From: JAFGIT01 sp016929465 [NCBI: Candidatus Coatesbacteria bacterium]
Lineage (GTDB): Bacteria > B130-G9
DNA length: 19,420 bases
Assembly: GCA_016929465.1 (NCBI GenBank)
Contig: JAFGIT010000013.1
Span: 1 to 19,420 of the forward strand
Direction: 5' to 3'
The notes under the pieces were generated by a model. The model did not search any database. It was not told the origin of the DNA and worked only from the letters and a program-made list of their open reading frames with translations. The position numbers and the translations under genes were made by a program. Position 1 is the stretch's first letter, and each line of letters starts with the position of its first letter. This document shows, one piece after another, positions 1 through 7,777 of the stretch.

Positions 1-67
1 CAAGACCCACTCTTCGAGGATGCTCTTGGCGCACAGAATTTGTCAACATGCCTGTTGCGGCACGGCT

Positions 68-3000
68 TCAGGGCTGGGGTAGAGGGTGGTGATATCCCAC
101 ATCAACCGCGCCCGTGTCGGGTGTGCCATCCATCTGGGTGGTCGTGTCGGAGAGGCCGGCTTCCAGGGCAGATCGACTCCCCGCATCGACGCACGGGCTT
201 GCCGGGGCGAGGAAGTATTCGCCGGCGGGGCCGGATACGAGCATGGGATCGTCGTAGAAGTTACCCTCTCCAAGGGCCATCTCGTCGATACAGCAGTATT
301 GACCGAGGCAATTGAGCAATTCCTCGCCATTGCCCCAGAGAATGCAGTCGCGGACTGTCAACAGGCCGGGATTCTCGTGGTGGATTCCGCCTCCGAATGT
401 GGCTGAGTTATCCAGAATCGTATTATTGTATATGTCCGGCTCGCTGTTGCCGAAGCAGAATATGGCTCCACCAGCCCTCGAGGCCTCATTCCCGATCAAA
501 ATGTTGTTCGCTATCGTGGGGTAGCTGCCATCAGAACAGCAGACGCCGCCACCATGACCGCCAGTGCCTCCTCTATTGCCCACGATTAAGTTATCCATTA
601 TCGTCGGTGAGCAATGATTGCAGTATATCGCGGCCCCGCAAATGCCCTGCAGAGTGTTATAGACGATTGTGTTGCCAAATATCTGTGCATCGCTCCCGTT
701 GCAGAGAATTCCCGCACCATCTCTCTCGGCGGAATTGAGTGCTATGATATTCCCCTCTACGATCGGTTCGCCCCCGATGAGTAAAAGCCCTCCTCCTGAG
801 CGGCCCTCATTGCCAGAGATGATGTTGTCTCTGATCACTAACTGGCTGTTATTACAGTAGATTCCGCATCCATTCTCTACCCAATCGAATGCTGCACCTG
901 TTATGGCCAGGCCCTCAATCAGCAAGTCCCGCGCGGACTCACAGCGAATGACATACGTTGAGCTCCGCATCGCATTGAGGATGGCGGTCTCTGAAGATTC
1001 CCCGACCAGTGAAATGAAGCTCCTCATTCTCAGCGGGAACGTTTCGCCATCGAGGTCCGGTGAGTACAATCCACTCGCAATATGGATCTCGGTGGGGGCT
1101 GTCTCCGAGGCATCGGCGACGGAGAGCGCGTGTGTGATAGTTTTGAAGGGAAATGTCTCCGCACCCGGATTCTCATCTCGTCCATTTACCGCGTCAACGA
1201 ATAGGTCCCCCAGAACGAACTCCGCACGCCCTATGGGACACGCGAGGTTGAGGGTGCCCGGATAGGTCAGTCCGGCAGAGAGGCAGTAGAGACCATCCTC
1301 TCCGACCGGAGGCATCTCACTCGGTATTTCAAAGGTCGAAATGGTCGCATATTCTAGGAGGAAAGGGATCGGAACGTCTATGTCGCTGTAGAGAGGTCTG
1401 AATTCTTCCGACCAACCACTTTGACCGAGGAACCAATCTGCACCGTCAGGACCTTGAAATGCTACATAGAGGTCGAGACGCATATTGTCCCAATGATTCT
1501 CGACAGTAAGCCTGACCTCGACTGCCCGACCAAATATATAATGCTCAGCGTTTGCAGTGATGGTGACACCGGGCGGAGGAGTCGTATCCACCGCGTAGTG
1601 ATAGCCCAGGTCCAATCTGCCGGCGTCGGGAGAGCCGTCGGGCGAGGTCGTAAGATCCGCCAATCCTGCGGCCCTCGCAGACATGCTACCAGCATCCTTG
1701 CATGGACTTCCATAATCGAGATAGAAACTGCCGAGGGGCCCTCTCACAAATTCGGGATCCGAATGGATTACGCCCTTCCCGTCGCACCATTCACTCTCAA
1801 TGCAGGAATAGACTGCGCTGCATCGGCACAGGTCTTCCCCATTCCCCCACAGGATGCAGTCGGAGATCGTCAGACCCTCCTCCAGGCAATAGATGCCTCC
1901 ACCTGCGGTAGCGATATTGTCTGCAATTGTGTTGCTGTTGATCGATGATCCAGTGCCCTCACAAGCTATTCCTCCACCACCAAGGCCGTTTGACTCAGCT
2001 GCATTCGCGACGATCAGGTTGTTTTTGATCGATGGGCCAGCCCCGCCAGTGCAGGCGATGCCCCCGCCGTATTCCGCTGAATTTCCCTCGAGTACATTAT
2101 GAATGATCAACGGAGAGCTCGAGGACCGGCAAGATATGCCCCCACCTTCCGCCTGCCCAGTAGAATTGCCGGAGATGGTATTTGTCGAGATCGTGGGTGA
2201 GCTGTCCTCGATGCAGAGAATCGCCCCGCCGCCCATCTCGCACTGGTTCAAGTTGATCTCATTGCCGGTGATTAGCGGAGAACTCGATTGGCAGAAGATC
2301 GCGCCACCTTGGAAGGCGGAGTTGTTCGTGATTAGATTTTCTCTAATGGTAGCCGAGCCGCCATCTATACACGAAATAGCACCTCCACAAGCGTCACCCT
2401 CCGCGTAGTTCCCCTGAATCACGTTGCTCGAAATGATCGGGGAGCTCCCCTCACACACAATCGCGCTTCCTATAGCGCCGGTTATCGAAAAGCCGCTCAG
2501 CGCAGCGCTCTCGACGCCGTGGAATTCGACTATGTGGCTCGCCGGTGGGGCGGCCACTTTCCCTCCATCGAGGACGGTCTTCTCCGCACCCGCACCGATC
2601 AGGCTGATGTAGCTCTTCATCATCAGCGGATAGGTCTCGCCGTTTGCTATTGTCGAGTAGGTCCCGGATGACACGTGGATCCTGGTTGAATTGGTCGGAT
2701 CGCTTATCGATAGTGCAAGAGCGCGTGAGATTGTCTTTAAAGGCAGCTCGGAGCTTCCGTCGCCGCTATCATCGCCATGTGCGGAATTGACGTAGTATTC
2801 GGAATGCGATAATTCGCCGACCGTGAATCTCGCGTAGCTGCATCGGCCCAACAGCTCGAGCGTGCCCGGCCTGCTTAGAAAGGCGAAGAAGCTGTATCTG
2901 CCGGGTATGTTGATCGGCGGCATATCGGCTGGCAATTCGATCACATCGAGCGTAATCGCATCTAGATCGAGACCTGCCTCGATGTGAATGCTCTCAATCA

Positions 3001-4558
3001 GTGCCTCTGTTGAATCGCTGGCCCACCCGTTCTGATTGAATAGATGGATATCGCCTTCTGCATCATAAAGGCCAACATATAGGTCGATATAGGTGTCCTC
3101 ACCTGGATTCTCGCTGGAGGCGGTCAGCGTGACCGTGTCGCCAGGCATATACCGGACGCGATCCGTCTCGAGACTGATCTCTGGCCCACGATAGTCCTCG
3201 ATCTCGTAGTGGTAGCCAATATCGACGACTCCAGCGTCAGGAAGACCGTCGAGTTGTGTTGTTCGGCCTGTCAGTCCCGCAGCTTCGGCCGATCTGCTCC
3301 CTGCCCCGAGCAACGGGCTGTTCGGGGGGAGGTAGTAGCCACCGACCGGAGGAAATTCGACGAATTCTGGCTCGGTATGGATGTTACCCTCGCCTGAAGT
3401 ATCGTCGCTGACGCAGCAGTATGTGACGCTACAGCCCTGAGTATCTTTCATATTTCTCCATAGAATGGAATCGAAGACCAGAACGTCGGCTCCCACTCCC
3501 TGGATGGCGCCGGTCATCCAAGCGTTAATCCGGTTGTCCATCACGAGACAATTGTACATGCTAGATTCCGAGTAAACGCTGTAAACGGCTCCCCCGTATC
3601 CCGCCTGATTCCCGATGATCAAGTTGTTCAGGATCGTCGCCATACAGGATTTGACGCAAAGACCGCCTCCATTTCCAGCCTGATTTCCGGCGATGGTGTT
3701 ATTCGAGACTGACGTCGTGCACGATCTGGCGAAAACACCTCCTCCTTCCGCAGCATTGTTGCCAGAGATCTCATTGTCCAGGAGCGATATCGAGCTGTCG
3801 TTGCAGTAGATGCCGCCGCCGAGGAAGGCGGTATTACCAGCTATCAGATTCCGCTCTGCGGATAGGACGCAATTCTCACAGTATATCCCTCCGCCAATGT
3901 GTGCTGAATTCCCTTCGACGGAATTGCTGGAGAACGTGGGCGTGCAGTCGTTGCAGTAGATGCCGCCGCCAATGCCCTCGGATATCGCAGCGTTGTGGTG
4001 TATCTCGTTGTCCGCGATAAGTGGTGAGCACTTGTTGGAGCAGTATATGGCCGCGCCCGCATTGATGCTCCGATTCCCGTTGATCTCATTGTTTCGTATG
4101 GTTGGAGATCCGCCGAAGCAGAGGATAGCGCCGCCGAAAGATGCTCCTTGATGGCTGCTCTCCGCTCCGGTCATCGTGAAGCCCTCGATAGTCGAGCCCT
4201 CGGAGAAACTAAAGATGATGATGTGTTGGTATTCCATCTCTGCATCGAGAATGGTCCGGTCTGCCCCTTCCCCGACGAGATGAATCCAACTGCCCACGAT
4301 AAGCGGAAATGGCTCGCCATTCGCGCTCGCCGAGTAGACTCCTGCGGAAATATAGATCGTGGTGGGCGTGGAAGTGGAATTCTCGGAGATCGAGAGCGCA
4401 TGCGTTATCGTCTTGAGGGGAGCGACTTCCGAACCGTCATTCGCGTCGTCCCCACAATCAGCATTAACGAAGAGGTCCAACTGGCAGGACGCCGGCAGAG
4501 AGGCGCCTAGCAGCACGCCGCAAATGAGTAGGATTGTGACCAGGTTTGCCCTTTTCAT
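68..4558 (-). CDS. Secreted triple-module DUF1565/right-handed beta-helix protein
   Basis: The product has 1496 residues, starting at an ATG with GGTGAG five bases upstream and 23 bases after paralogue B. A signal peptide (M-K-R-A-N-L then a hydrophobic core to L-P-A-S-C) precedes three homologous modules at about residues 28-452, 587-990 and 1118-1490. Each opens with the DUF1565-type V-N/D-A-x-x-G-x-D and P-x-K-T-I-T/S-x-A-L, then L-x-G-x-G. Beta-helix coils of roughly 22-25 residues follow (G-G-G-I-Y-C, N-x-I-x-G-N). Each ends with I-L-W-x-N, a S-P-C/L-x-x-A-G-S loop and the D-x-G-Y-H-Y/H closing motif. Two linker domains (about 456-582 and 994-1117) match the C-terminal domains of the giant Ig-like protein. 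Related folds bind or cleave polysaccharides; no pectate-lyase catalytic site is recognised, so a surface or binding role is as likely as an enzyme. No anchor is visible. Confidence 0.85.
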   Translation of the reverse strand: MKRANLVTILLICGVLLGASLPASCQLDLFVNADCGDDANDGSEVAPLKTITHALSISENSTSTPTTIYISAGVYSASANGEPFPLIVGSWIHLVGEGADRTILDAEMEYQHIIIFSFSEGSTIEGFTMTGAESSHQGASFGGAILCFGGSPTIRNNEINGNRSINAGAAIYCSNKCSPLIADNEIHHNAAISEGIGGGIYCNDCTPTFSSNSVEGNSAHIGGGIYCENCVLSAERNLIAGNTAFLGGGIYCNDSSISLLDNEISGNNAAEGGGVFARSCTTSVSNNTIAGNQAGNGGGLCVKSCMATILNNLIIGNQAGYGGAVYSVYSESSMYNCLVMDNRINAWMTGAIQGVGADVLVFDSILWRNMKDTQGCSVTYCCVSDDTSGEGNIHTEPEFVEFPPVGGYYLPPNSPLLGAGSRSAEAAGLTGRTTQLDGLPDAGVVDIGYHYEIEDYRGPEISLETDRVRYMPGDTVTLTASSENPGEDTYIDLYVGLYDAEGDIHLFNQNGWASDSTEALIESIHIEAGLDLDAITLDVIELPADMPPINIPGRYSFFAFLSRPGTLELLGRCSYARFTVGELSHSEYYVNSAHGDDSGDGSSELPLKTISRALALSISDPTNSTRIHVSSGTYSTIANGETYPLMMKSYISLIGAGAEKTVLDGGKVAAPPASHIVEFHGVESAALSGFSITGAIGSAIVCEGSSPIISSNVIQGNYAEGDACGGAISCIDGGSATIRENLITNNSAFQGGAIFCQSSSPLITGNEINLNQCEMGGGAILCIEDSSPTISTNTISGNSTGQAEGGGISCRSSSSPLIIHNVLEGNSAEYGGGIACTGGAGPSIKNNLIVANAAESNGLGGGGIACEGTGSSINSNTIADNIATAGGGIYCLEEGLTISDCILWGNGEDLCRCSAVYSCIESEWCDGKGVIHSDPEFVRGPLGSFYLDYGSPCKDAGSMSARAAGLADLTTSPDGSPDAGRLDLGYHYAVDTTPPPGVTITANAEHYIFGRAVEVRLTVENHWDNMRLDLYVAFQGPDGADWFLGQSGWSEEFRPLYSDIDVPIPFLLEYATISTFEIPSEMPPVGEDGLYCLSAGLTYPGTLNLACPIGRAEFVLGDLFVDAVNGRDENPGAETFPFKTITHALSVADASETAPTEIHIASGLYSPDLDGETFPLRMRSFISLVGESSETAILNAMRSSTYVIRCESARDLLIEGLAITGAAFDWVENGCGIYCNNSQLVIRDNIISGNEGRSGGGLLLIGGEPIVEGNIIALNSAERDGAGILCNGSDAQIFGNTIVYNTLQGICGAAIYCNHCSPTIMDNLIVGNRGGTGGHGGGVCCSDGSYPTIANNILIGNEASRAGGAIFCFGNSEPDIYNNTILDNSATFGGGIHHENPGLLTVRDCILWGNGEELLNCLGQYCCIDEMALGEGNFYDDPMLVSGPAGEYFLAPASPCVDAGSRSALEAGLSDTTTQMDGTPDTGAVDVGYHHPLPQP
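1208..1579 (-). other. Linker beta domain 2 of the beta-helix protein
   Basis: Residues about 994-1117 separate modules 2 and 3. They show V-T-I-T-A-N-A-E-H-Y, L-T-V-E-N, L-D-L-Y-V-A-F-Q-G-P-D-G, E-M-P-P, G-L-Y-C-L-S-A, Y-P-G-T-L-N-L and A-E-F-V-L-G-D, clearly related to linker 1. Confidence 0.6.
2813..3193 (-). other. Linker beta domain 1 of the beta-helix protein
   Basis: Residues about 456-582 separate beta-helix modules 1 and 2. The run is I-S-L-E-T-D, Y-M-P-G-D-T-V-T-L, E-N-P-G, I-D-L-Y-V-G-L, P-x-x-M-P-P, G-R-Y-S-F-F-A and R-F-T-V-G-E. The same order of strands occurs in linker 2 and at the end of the giant Ig-like protein. Confidence 0.6.
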
Positions 4559-4581
4559 TTCATCTCACCGCGACGGGCCCA

Positions 4582-5016
4582 TTAGAAGCCTTCATCGACC
4601 CAGTACGCCGGAACGACCAGGTTCGTCGTCGTCGCCTGGCTGTAAACCATGCAGCAAGGAAAGATATATCCTCCCCTTTGCACCCTGAAGACAGCGTAGC
4701 CCATTCCCGGCGCCGTCGGTATCCATGTCGGCACCGATGGAATCGTCGAAAAGAGAAGCTGTTCTTGCTGTCTTATACTATATCCGTCCTGCTCGGGATC
4801 GCTGAGAAGAGCCCCCTGGGGACTGAAGAAGCGGATGTAGATAGTATCGCTCGTCTCATCGGAGCCGTTCACGAACACAAGGCAGGTATACCAATCCCCT
4901 CCGGAGAACCAGAAGGGGAATATGCAGCGAGAATGGGCGTTATCCCAACCGGCCAATGCAGGGCCGGCCAAGAGCAAGAGGGAGATTGCCGCCGCGAAAG
5001 CACGCCTCGAACTCAT
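4582..5016 (-). CDS. Exported protein of unknown family, paralogue B
   Basis: The product has 144 residues from the ATG at 5016. This start has GAGG eight bases upstream, follows the previous stop by 19 bases and yields a textbook signal peptide (M-S-S-R-R, a Leu/Ala core, A-G-P-A-L-A before G-W-D). A longer frame to 5058 would overlap the previous gene and is less likely. The mature domain aligns along its whole length with paralogue A: I-F-P-F-W, D-W-Y-T-C-L-V-F-V-N-G-S-D-E-T, Y-S-I-R-Q-Q-E-Q-L-L-F-S-T, V-P-T-W-I-P-T and the final D-E-G-F. It differs by having paired cysteines (P-C-C-M) and a few extra residues in one loop. Tandem duplication is the simple explanation. The function is unknown. 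Confidence 0.8.
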   Translation of the reverse strand: MSSRRAFAAAISLLLLAGPALAGWDNAHSRCIFPFWFSGGDWYTCLVFVNGSDETSDTIYIRFFSPQGALLSDPEQDGYSIRQQEQLLFSTIPSVPTWIPTAPGMGYAVFRVQRGGYIFPCCMVYSQATTTNLVVPAYWVDEGF

Positions 5017-5024
5017 CCCACCCG

Positions 5025-5028
5025 CCTC
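5025..5028 (-). promoter_or_regulatory. Shine-Dalgarno deciding the paralogue B start
   Basis: GAGG on the minus strand, eight bases before the ATG at 5016. This supports the shorter product rather than an overlap with the upstream gene. Confidence 0.55.
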
Positions 5029-5035
5029 ATGACAG

Positions 5036-5557
5036 TTAGAATCCGCGGTCCTGGTCATAGACCGGCATGACGGCGCCGGTTCCGGTGGCCCGGTTGTAAA
5101 CTATGCAGTAAACGTTGACCGGCATGCCATCATCCAGGCGAAACAAGATATATCCATAACTAGCAGTGGTTGGTATCCAGGTCGGGACCGTGGGCGTCGT
5201 CGAGAAGAGCAGCATCTCACCATGCCGAATGGAGAACATATCGCTCGTTGTATTGCTGCAGCCGCTCATTGAATCCTTGAATCTCACGGAGATTACGTCC
5301 CCGCTCTCATCAGAACCATTGACGAAGATCAGTAAGGTGTACCAATTTTCGCCAGTCTGCCAATAGGGAATGATTCCGCGACGCACGGCGGAATCCCAGT
5401 CAGCGAAAGCAGTATGGGCTACGACGAGGATCGCGACAGCCAACGACAGGGCGAGAATTCCTCGGAGATGCCTTGGACGGGTCCGCCTCGAATAGTGGGA
5501 ATCGCGGCCCATTCCCTTCCGAATGCCCAAGACTGAGAGAAGACTCATTGCACTCAT
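5036..5557 (-). CDS. Exported protein of unknown family, paralogue A
   Basis: The product has 173 residues, with GGAGG five bases before the ATG. The N-terminus is long: a basic stretch of about 32 residues, then a hydrophobic core (I-L-A-L-S-L-A-V-A-I-L-V-V-A) ending in H-T-A-F-A, a good signal peptidase I site before D-W-D. The mature part of about 120 residues is beta-rich: R-G-I-I-P-Y-W, N-W-Y-T-L-L-I-F-V-N-G-S-D-E, S-I-R-H-G-E-M-L-L-F-S-T-T-P, V-P-T-W-I-P-T and a closing D-Q-D-R-G-F. The next gene encodes a clear paralogue. I do not know the family. The short all-beta mature domain, secretion signal and neighbour suggest a periplasmic or surface accessory to the beta-helix protein made by the same operon. 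A later ATG at 5512 would shorten the basic region but has a badly spaced ribosome site. Confidence 0.8.
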   Translation of the reverse strand: MSAMSLLSVLGIRKGMGRDSHYSRRTRPRHLRGILALSLAVAILVVAHTAFADWDSAVRRGIIPYWQTGENWYTLLIFVNGSDESGDVISVRFKDSMSGCSNTTSDMFSIRHGEMLLFSTTPTVPTWIPTTASYGYILFRLDDGMPVNVYCIVYNRATGTGAVMPVYDQDRGF

Positions 5558-5622
5558 ATCGTCCTCCGTTGGGGACCGTTCAGCGGCGCCGGTTAAACTC
5601 GATTTGCGTCGCTGTCAGGATG

Positions 5623-5651
5623 ACGATAGAACATCACCGCCAAATTGTAAA
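5623..5651 (-). promoter_or_regulatory. Sigma70-like promoter of the secreted-protein operon
   Basis: On the minus strand TTTACA (5646-5651) and TATCGT (5623-5628) are separated by exactly 17 bases. This would give a leader of about 60 bases to the ATG at 5557. The -35 matches five of six and the -10 four of six consensus positions. It lies in the 193-base gap between the phage cassette and the exported-protein genes, so region C can be expressed independently. The rest of the gap shows nothing further. Confidence 0.5.
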
Positions 5652-5725
5652 TGCTTTTTGGGTAGAACTAAACACAAATAGACGGAGAGAGAATTGATTT
5701 GGTGGGAAAACGGGGAGCGGATTTA

Positions 5726-5742
5726 TCGGCGTGTTCCGCCGA
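5726..5742. other. Hairpin just after the DpdA-like gene
   Basis: tcggcg (5726-5731) pairs with cgccga (5737-5742) around a 5-base loop, starting nine bases past the TAG of the DpdA-like gene. No T-run follows on the minus strand, so it is at most a weak or Rho-assisted terminator that ends the phage cassette. Confidence 0.35.
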
Positions 5743-5750
5743 GAACGGGA

Positions 5751-6425
5751 CTATTGGGCGGCGCACAGCCGCTCGTAGAATTTGCGGCTGATTGTGAGAA
5801 GCTCCTTGCGGGTGAGGAATTCGGACCAATCGAGGGAGCCGCAGGACCTTGACTTGAGAGCTTTCCTGCGGCTAATGAACTTCCAGCTGGTGTTGTCGAT
5901 CGACTCGAATGGGAAGGTCGAGATGAGCGATACATCACCGATCCCAAGGCCATGATACTTGTGCGGGTAGCGACCGAATATCTCCGAAAGCCAATCGAAC
6001 ATACGGCGCCTCGAACGCGGGACCATGCCGCCGAGTCCGATCAGCGGGTATCCGTCTCTCATCTCCTCGAGAACGTCGAGTTCTTCACCGTGATGGAATA
6101 CCGGTATCGGGGACAGACCTTTCACCTCCATGAAGCGCAAGTTCGCCTTGCTCGCGGCCACATCGCCGATCACATCGAGATTGAAATAGAGATCGACCCT
6201 ATCGAGATTGTGCTCGATGAAATCACAGTATTCGACTATGTCGATCCCCACTCCTGAGCGAAAGGCAGAGAAGGCCCCCGAGTCGAGCATGACCGATGAG
6301 AATCCGCCCTCTCGGATGGTCTTCTCGAGGGCCCTATCAAGCCAGGCATACGAAACCATGATGTTCGCTCCCCGGAATACGTCGCGGAGTAGGTAATTGT
6401 TCGCTCCTGCGAAATAGACATTCAT
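5751..6425 (-). CDS. DpdA-like TGT-fold enzyme (7-deazaguanine DNA/tRNA transglycosylase family)
   Basis: The product has 224 residues. The TGT/DpdA family exchanges guanine for a 7-deazaguanine in tRNA or, for DpdA proteins, in DNA; phage members protect viral DNA from restriction. The family landmarks appear in order. They are M-x-V-Y-F-A-G at the N-terminus; M-L-D-S-G-A-F-S-A-F (residues 46-55), matching the TGT D-S-G-G-F base-pocket motif; F-N-L-D-V-I-G-D (81-88); I-P-V-F-H-H-G-E (107-114); I-G-L-G-G-M-V (129-135), matching G-G-L-A-V; H-G-L-G-I-G-D (158-164), matching M-G-V-G; and S-I-D-N-T-S-W (175-181), where D177 aligns with the TGT nucleophile. The Cys-x-Cys-x2-Cys zinc site of tRNA enzymes is absent. 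GGAGG lies 13 bases before the ATG, a long spacing. No preQ0 synthesis gene is in the window, so the base would have to come from the host or elsewhere. Confidence 0.75.
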   Translation of the reverse strand: MNVYFAGANNYLLRDVFRGANIMVSYAWLDRALEKTIREGGFSSVMLDSGAFSAFRSGVGIDIVEYCDFIEHNLDRVDLYFNLDVIGDVAASKANLRFMEVKGLSPIPVFHHGEELDVLEEMRDGYPLIGLGGMVPRSRRRMFDWLSEIFGRYPHKYHGLGIGDVSLISTFPFESIDNTSWKFISRRKALKSRSCGSLDWSEFLTRKELLTISRKFYERLCAAQ

Positions 6426-6452
6426 CCTATCTTGACAGCCTCCGGCTTGGCA

Positions 6453-6785
6453 TCACTCATATCTGCTCTCAGGACTCGCATTCGGGCTGAATTTGTGACC
6501 CTCCAGGACCACGTCATAGAGTTCCAGCTCATCCTCGAGCGCAATCCTTACCTCGCGATGCTCGCTGATCGTATAGGCTGATTCCGGGCCGAATTCGGCA
6601 TCAATCTCCAACTGAAGGTCATCGTGAAGAATGTGAAACAGCAATATCGTCTTGATATGCCTGTAACCGAGACGTTGCTTCGACTGGCCTCCATCGAGCG
6701 TGGCGACGGACTGGTCCCTGGGAAGGACTACTATAGGCCGTGCTATCTTGAAATAAGGGCCGCTTCCATGTCTGTTCTGCGACAT
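6453..6785 (-). CDS. Small hypothetical protein of the phage cassette
   Basis: The product has 110 residues, with GGAG seven bases before the ATG, placed 47 bases after the putative tube gene and 27 bases before the DpdA-like gene. I do not recognise it. The N-terminus is basic and polar. The middle has a hydrophobic-aromatic strand (I-K-T-I-L-L-F-H-I-L-H-D-D-L-Q-L-E-I-D) and the C-terminal half is acidic (I-A-L-E-D-E-L-E-L-Y-D-V-V-L-E). No membrane segment or cysteine is present. By place and size it could be a minor tail protein or an assembly chaperone. The clear ribosome-binding site and tight spacing support a real gene. Confidence 0.6.
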   Translation of the reverse strand: MSQNRHGSGPYFKIARPIVVLPRDQSVATLDGGQSKQRLGYRHIKTILLFHILHDDLQLEIDAEFGPESAYTISEHREVRIALEDELELYDVVLEGHKFSPNASPESRYE

Positions 6786-6832
6786 CAGAGCTCTCCAGTT
6801 CTCGTATGAATGGGCCTTTCAGCGAAGGTCAA

Positions 6833-7693
6833 TCAAAAGCCGTCGGGATAATCTGCGTCGGGAAAGACCGTCGCCACCTCGGTAAGCCTGGCCTCCTTAT
6901 CAACCGAGAGCTCCACCGTCCTCTCGAGGGAGTAGTAGGCAGAAAGCGATGTGATCACCGAGGACAGCAGCAATTTAGGCTCCAGTAGGTGGATCGTGGC
7001 ATCGGTCCAGTCCTCGTTGTTCCCGATAATCGCTTCGAAGTCGGCCTGGAAGGTCACCCAGTCGCCTGCCTGCCGAATGACCCTGAAGGAACGGACGATG
7101 GGATCGATAGCCGCCCCGAGTTCGCCAACGTCCGTCGTAAATGGGATCCCAACGGTCAAGAGATCAGATAGGCCAGTCGTGCTCGCGACTGCGGGCTTCA
7201 GGAAGAGGCCCCCGCTCAATATGGTCCCCTGAGCAAAGGGAGGCGACCCAGCCGGACTCATCCCGTTCGGGCAGTAAGTGCTGTTATACATGCCGAGGAC
7301 AGAAACGCTGACCTGGATGCCCTTTATCACGAGGCCATCGCAACAGAGAAGCCGCTGGCCCTTCTCAGGGGCGGCGCCGCCATGCAGACCACGCAGGAAG
7401 GGCTTCGAGATGATCTCTTTGACTGTCATCTTCGCGCTTCTGACCGGCACGCCAAGGGAGTTCCGGGTCGATTCCTGCGAATTGGCTATTCCATGGCAGC
7501 TTTCGCCATAAAGCTTATTCGCTTCGATCTTCTGCTCGAATGAAAGGGGAAACAGCTGAACGTCCCAGCCGTCCTGATACTGAAGCAGCTCGGTGTTGTA
7601 GTGACGGTGCACCTTCTGGGGGTGTACCTCCCCCTGCACCTCGTCGGTGTCGATGCCAAACTCGGGCAGCGTGGTCGGATCGAATCCTGGCAT
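6833..7693 (-). CDS. Unrecognised phage structural protein in the tail-tube position
   Basis: The product has 286 residues, with AGGAG six bases before the ATG. I do not recognise the family. An acidic N-terminus leads to Y-Q-D-G-W-D-V-Q-L-F-P-L. A Cys-containing middle has L-L-C-C-D-G-L-V-I-K, N-S-T-Y-C-P and a G-rich turn. The C-terminal part is beta/helix mixed, with G-D-W-V-T-F-Q-A-D-F-E-A and L-L-E-P-K-L-L-L-S-S. It follows the tail-completion-like gene, where the major tail (tube) protein normally sits. The size and strand-rich pattern are compatible with a tube subunit, but a tail-adaptor or baseplate role cannot be excluded. No tape-measure or tail-chaperone frameshift gene follows, so a full tail cannot be assembled from this cassette alone. 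Confidence 0.4.
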   Translation of the reverse strand: MPGFDPTTLPEFGIDTDEVQGEVHPQKVHRHYNTELLQYQDGWDVQLFPLSFEQKIEANKLYGESCHGIANSQESTRNSLGVPVRSAKMTVKEIISKPFLRGLHGGAAPEKGQRLLCCDGLVIKGIQVSVSVLGMYNSTYCPNGMSPAGSPPFAQGTILSGGLFLKPAVASTTGLSDLLTVGIPFTTDVGELGAAIDPIVRSFRVIRQAGDWVTFQADFEAIIGNNEDWTDATIHLLEPKLLLSSVITSLSAYYSLERTVELSVDKEARLTEVATVFPDADYPDGF

Positions 7694-7741
7694 TGATATC
7701 TCCTTTCGGGATATTCCGATATTGGGTCTCGATGGGTGACT

Positions 7742-7760
7742 CGCTCTTGTGAGCAGAGCG
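7742..7760. other. Hairpin in the 84-base gap between tail genes
   Basis: A perfect 6-bp stem (cgctct 7742-7747, agagcg 7755-7760) with a 7-base loop lies between the tail-completion-like stop and the next gene. No T-run follows, so it is not a terminator by itself. It could be an mRNA processing or stabilising structure before a highly expressed gene, or chance. Confidence 0.3.
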
Positions 7761-7777
7761 CTAATGCTTCGGCGTCA

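Noticed and set aside
1-67. Short open frame on the minus strand from an ATG at 49 to the window edge.
   Set aside because: Only 16 codons are visible and no ribosome site precedes the ATG. This stretch holds nothing else I can support, and no terminator for the beta-helix gene is visible.
1421-1948. A 175-codon plus-strand open frame opposite the beta-helix gene.
   Set aside because: The opposite strand encodes conserved beta-helix modules. The plus-strand frame spans a module-linker boundary with no start signal and no domain pattern.
4582-5058. Longer version of paralogue B starting at 5058.
   Set aside because: It would overlap the previous gene and bury the signal peptide behind 14 extra polar residues. 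The ATG at 5016 has GAGG at the right distance.
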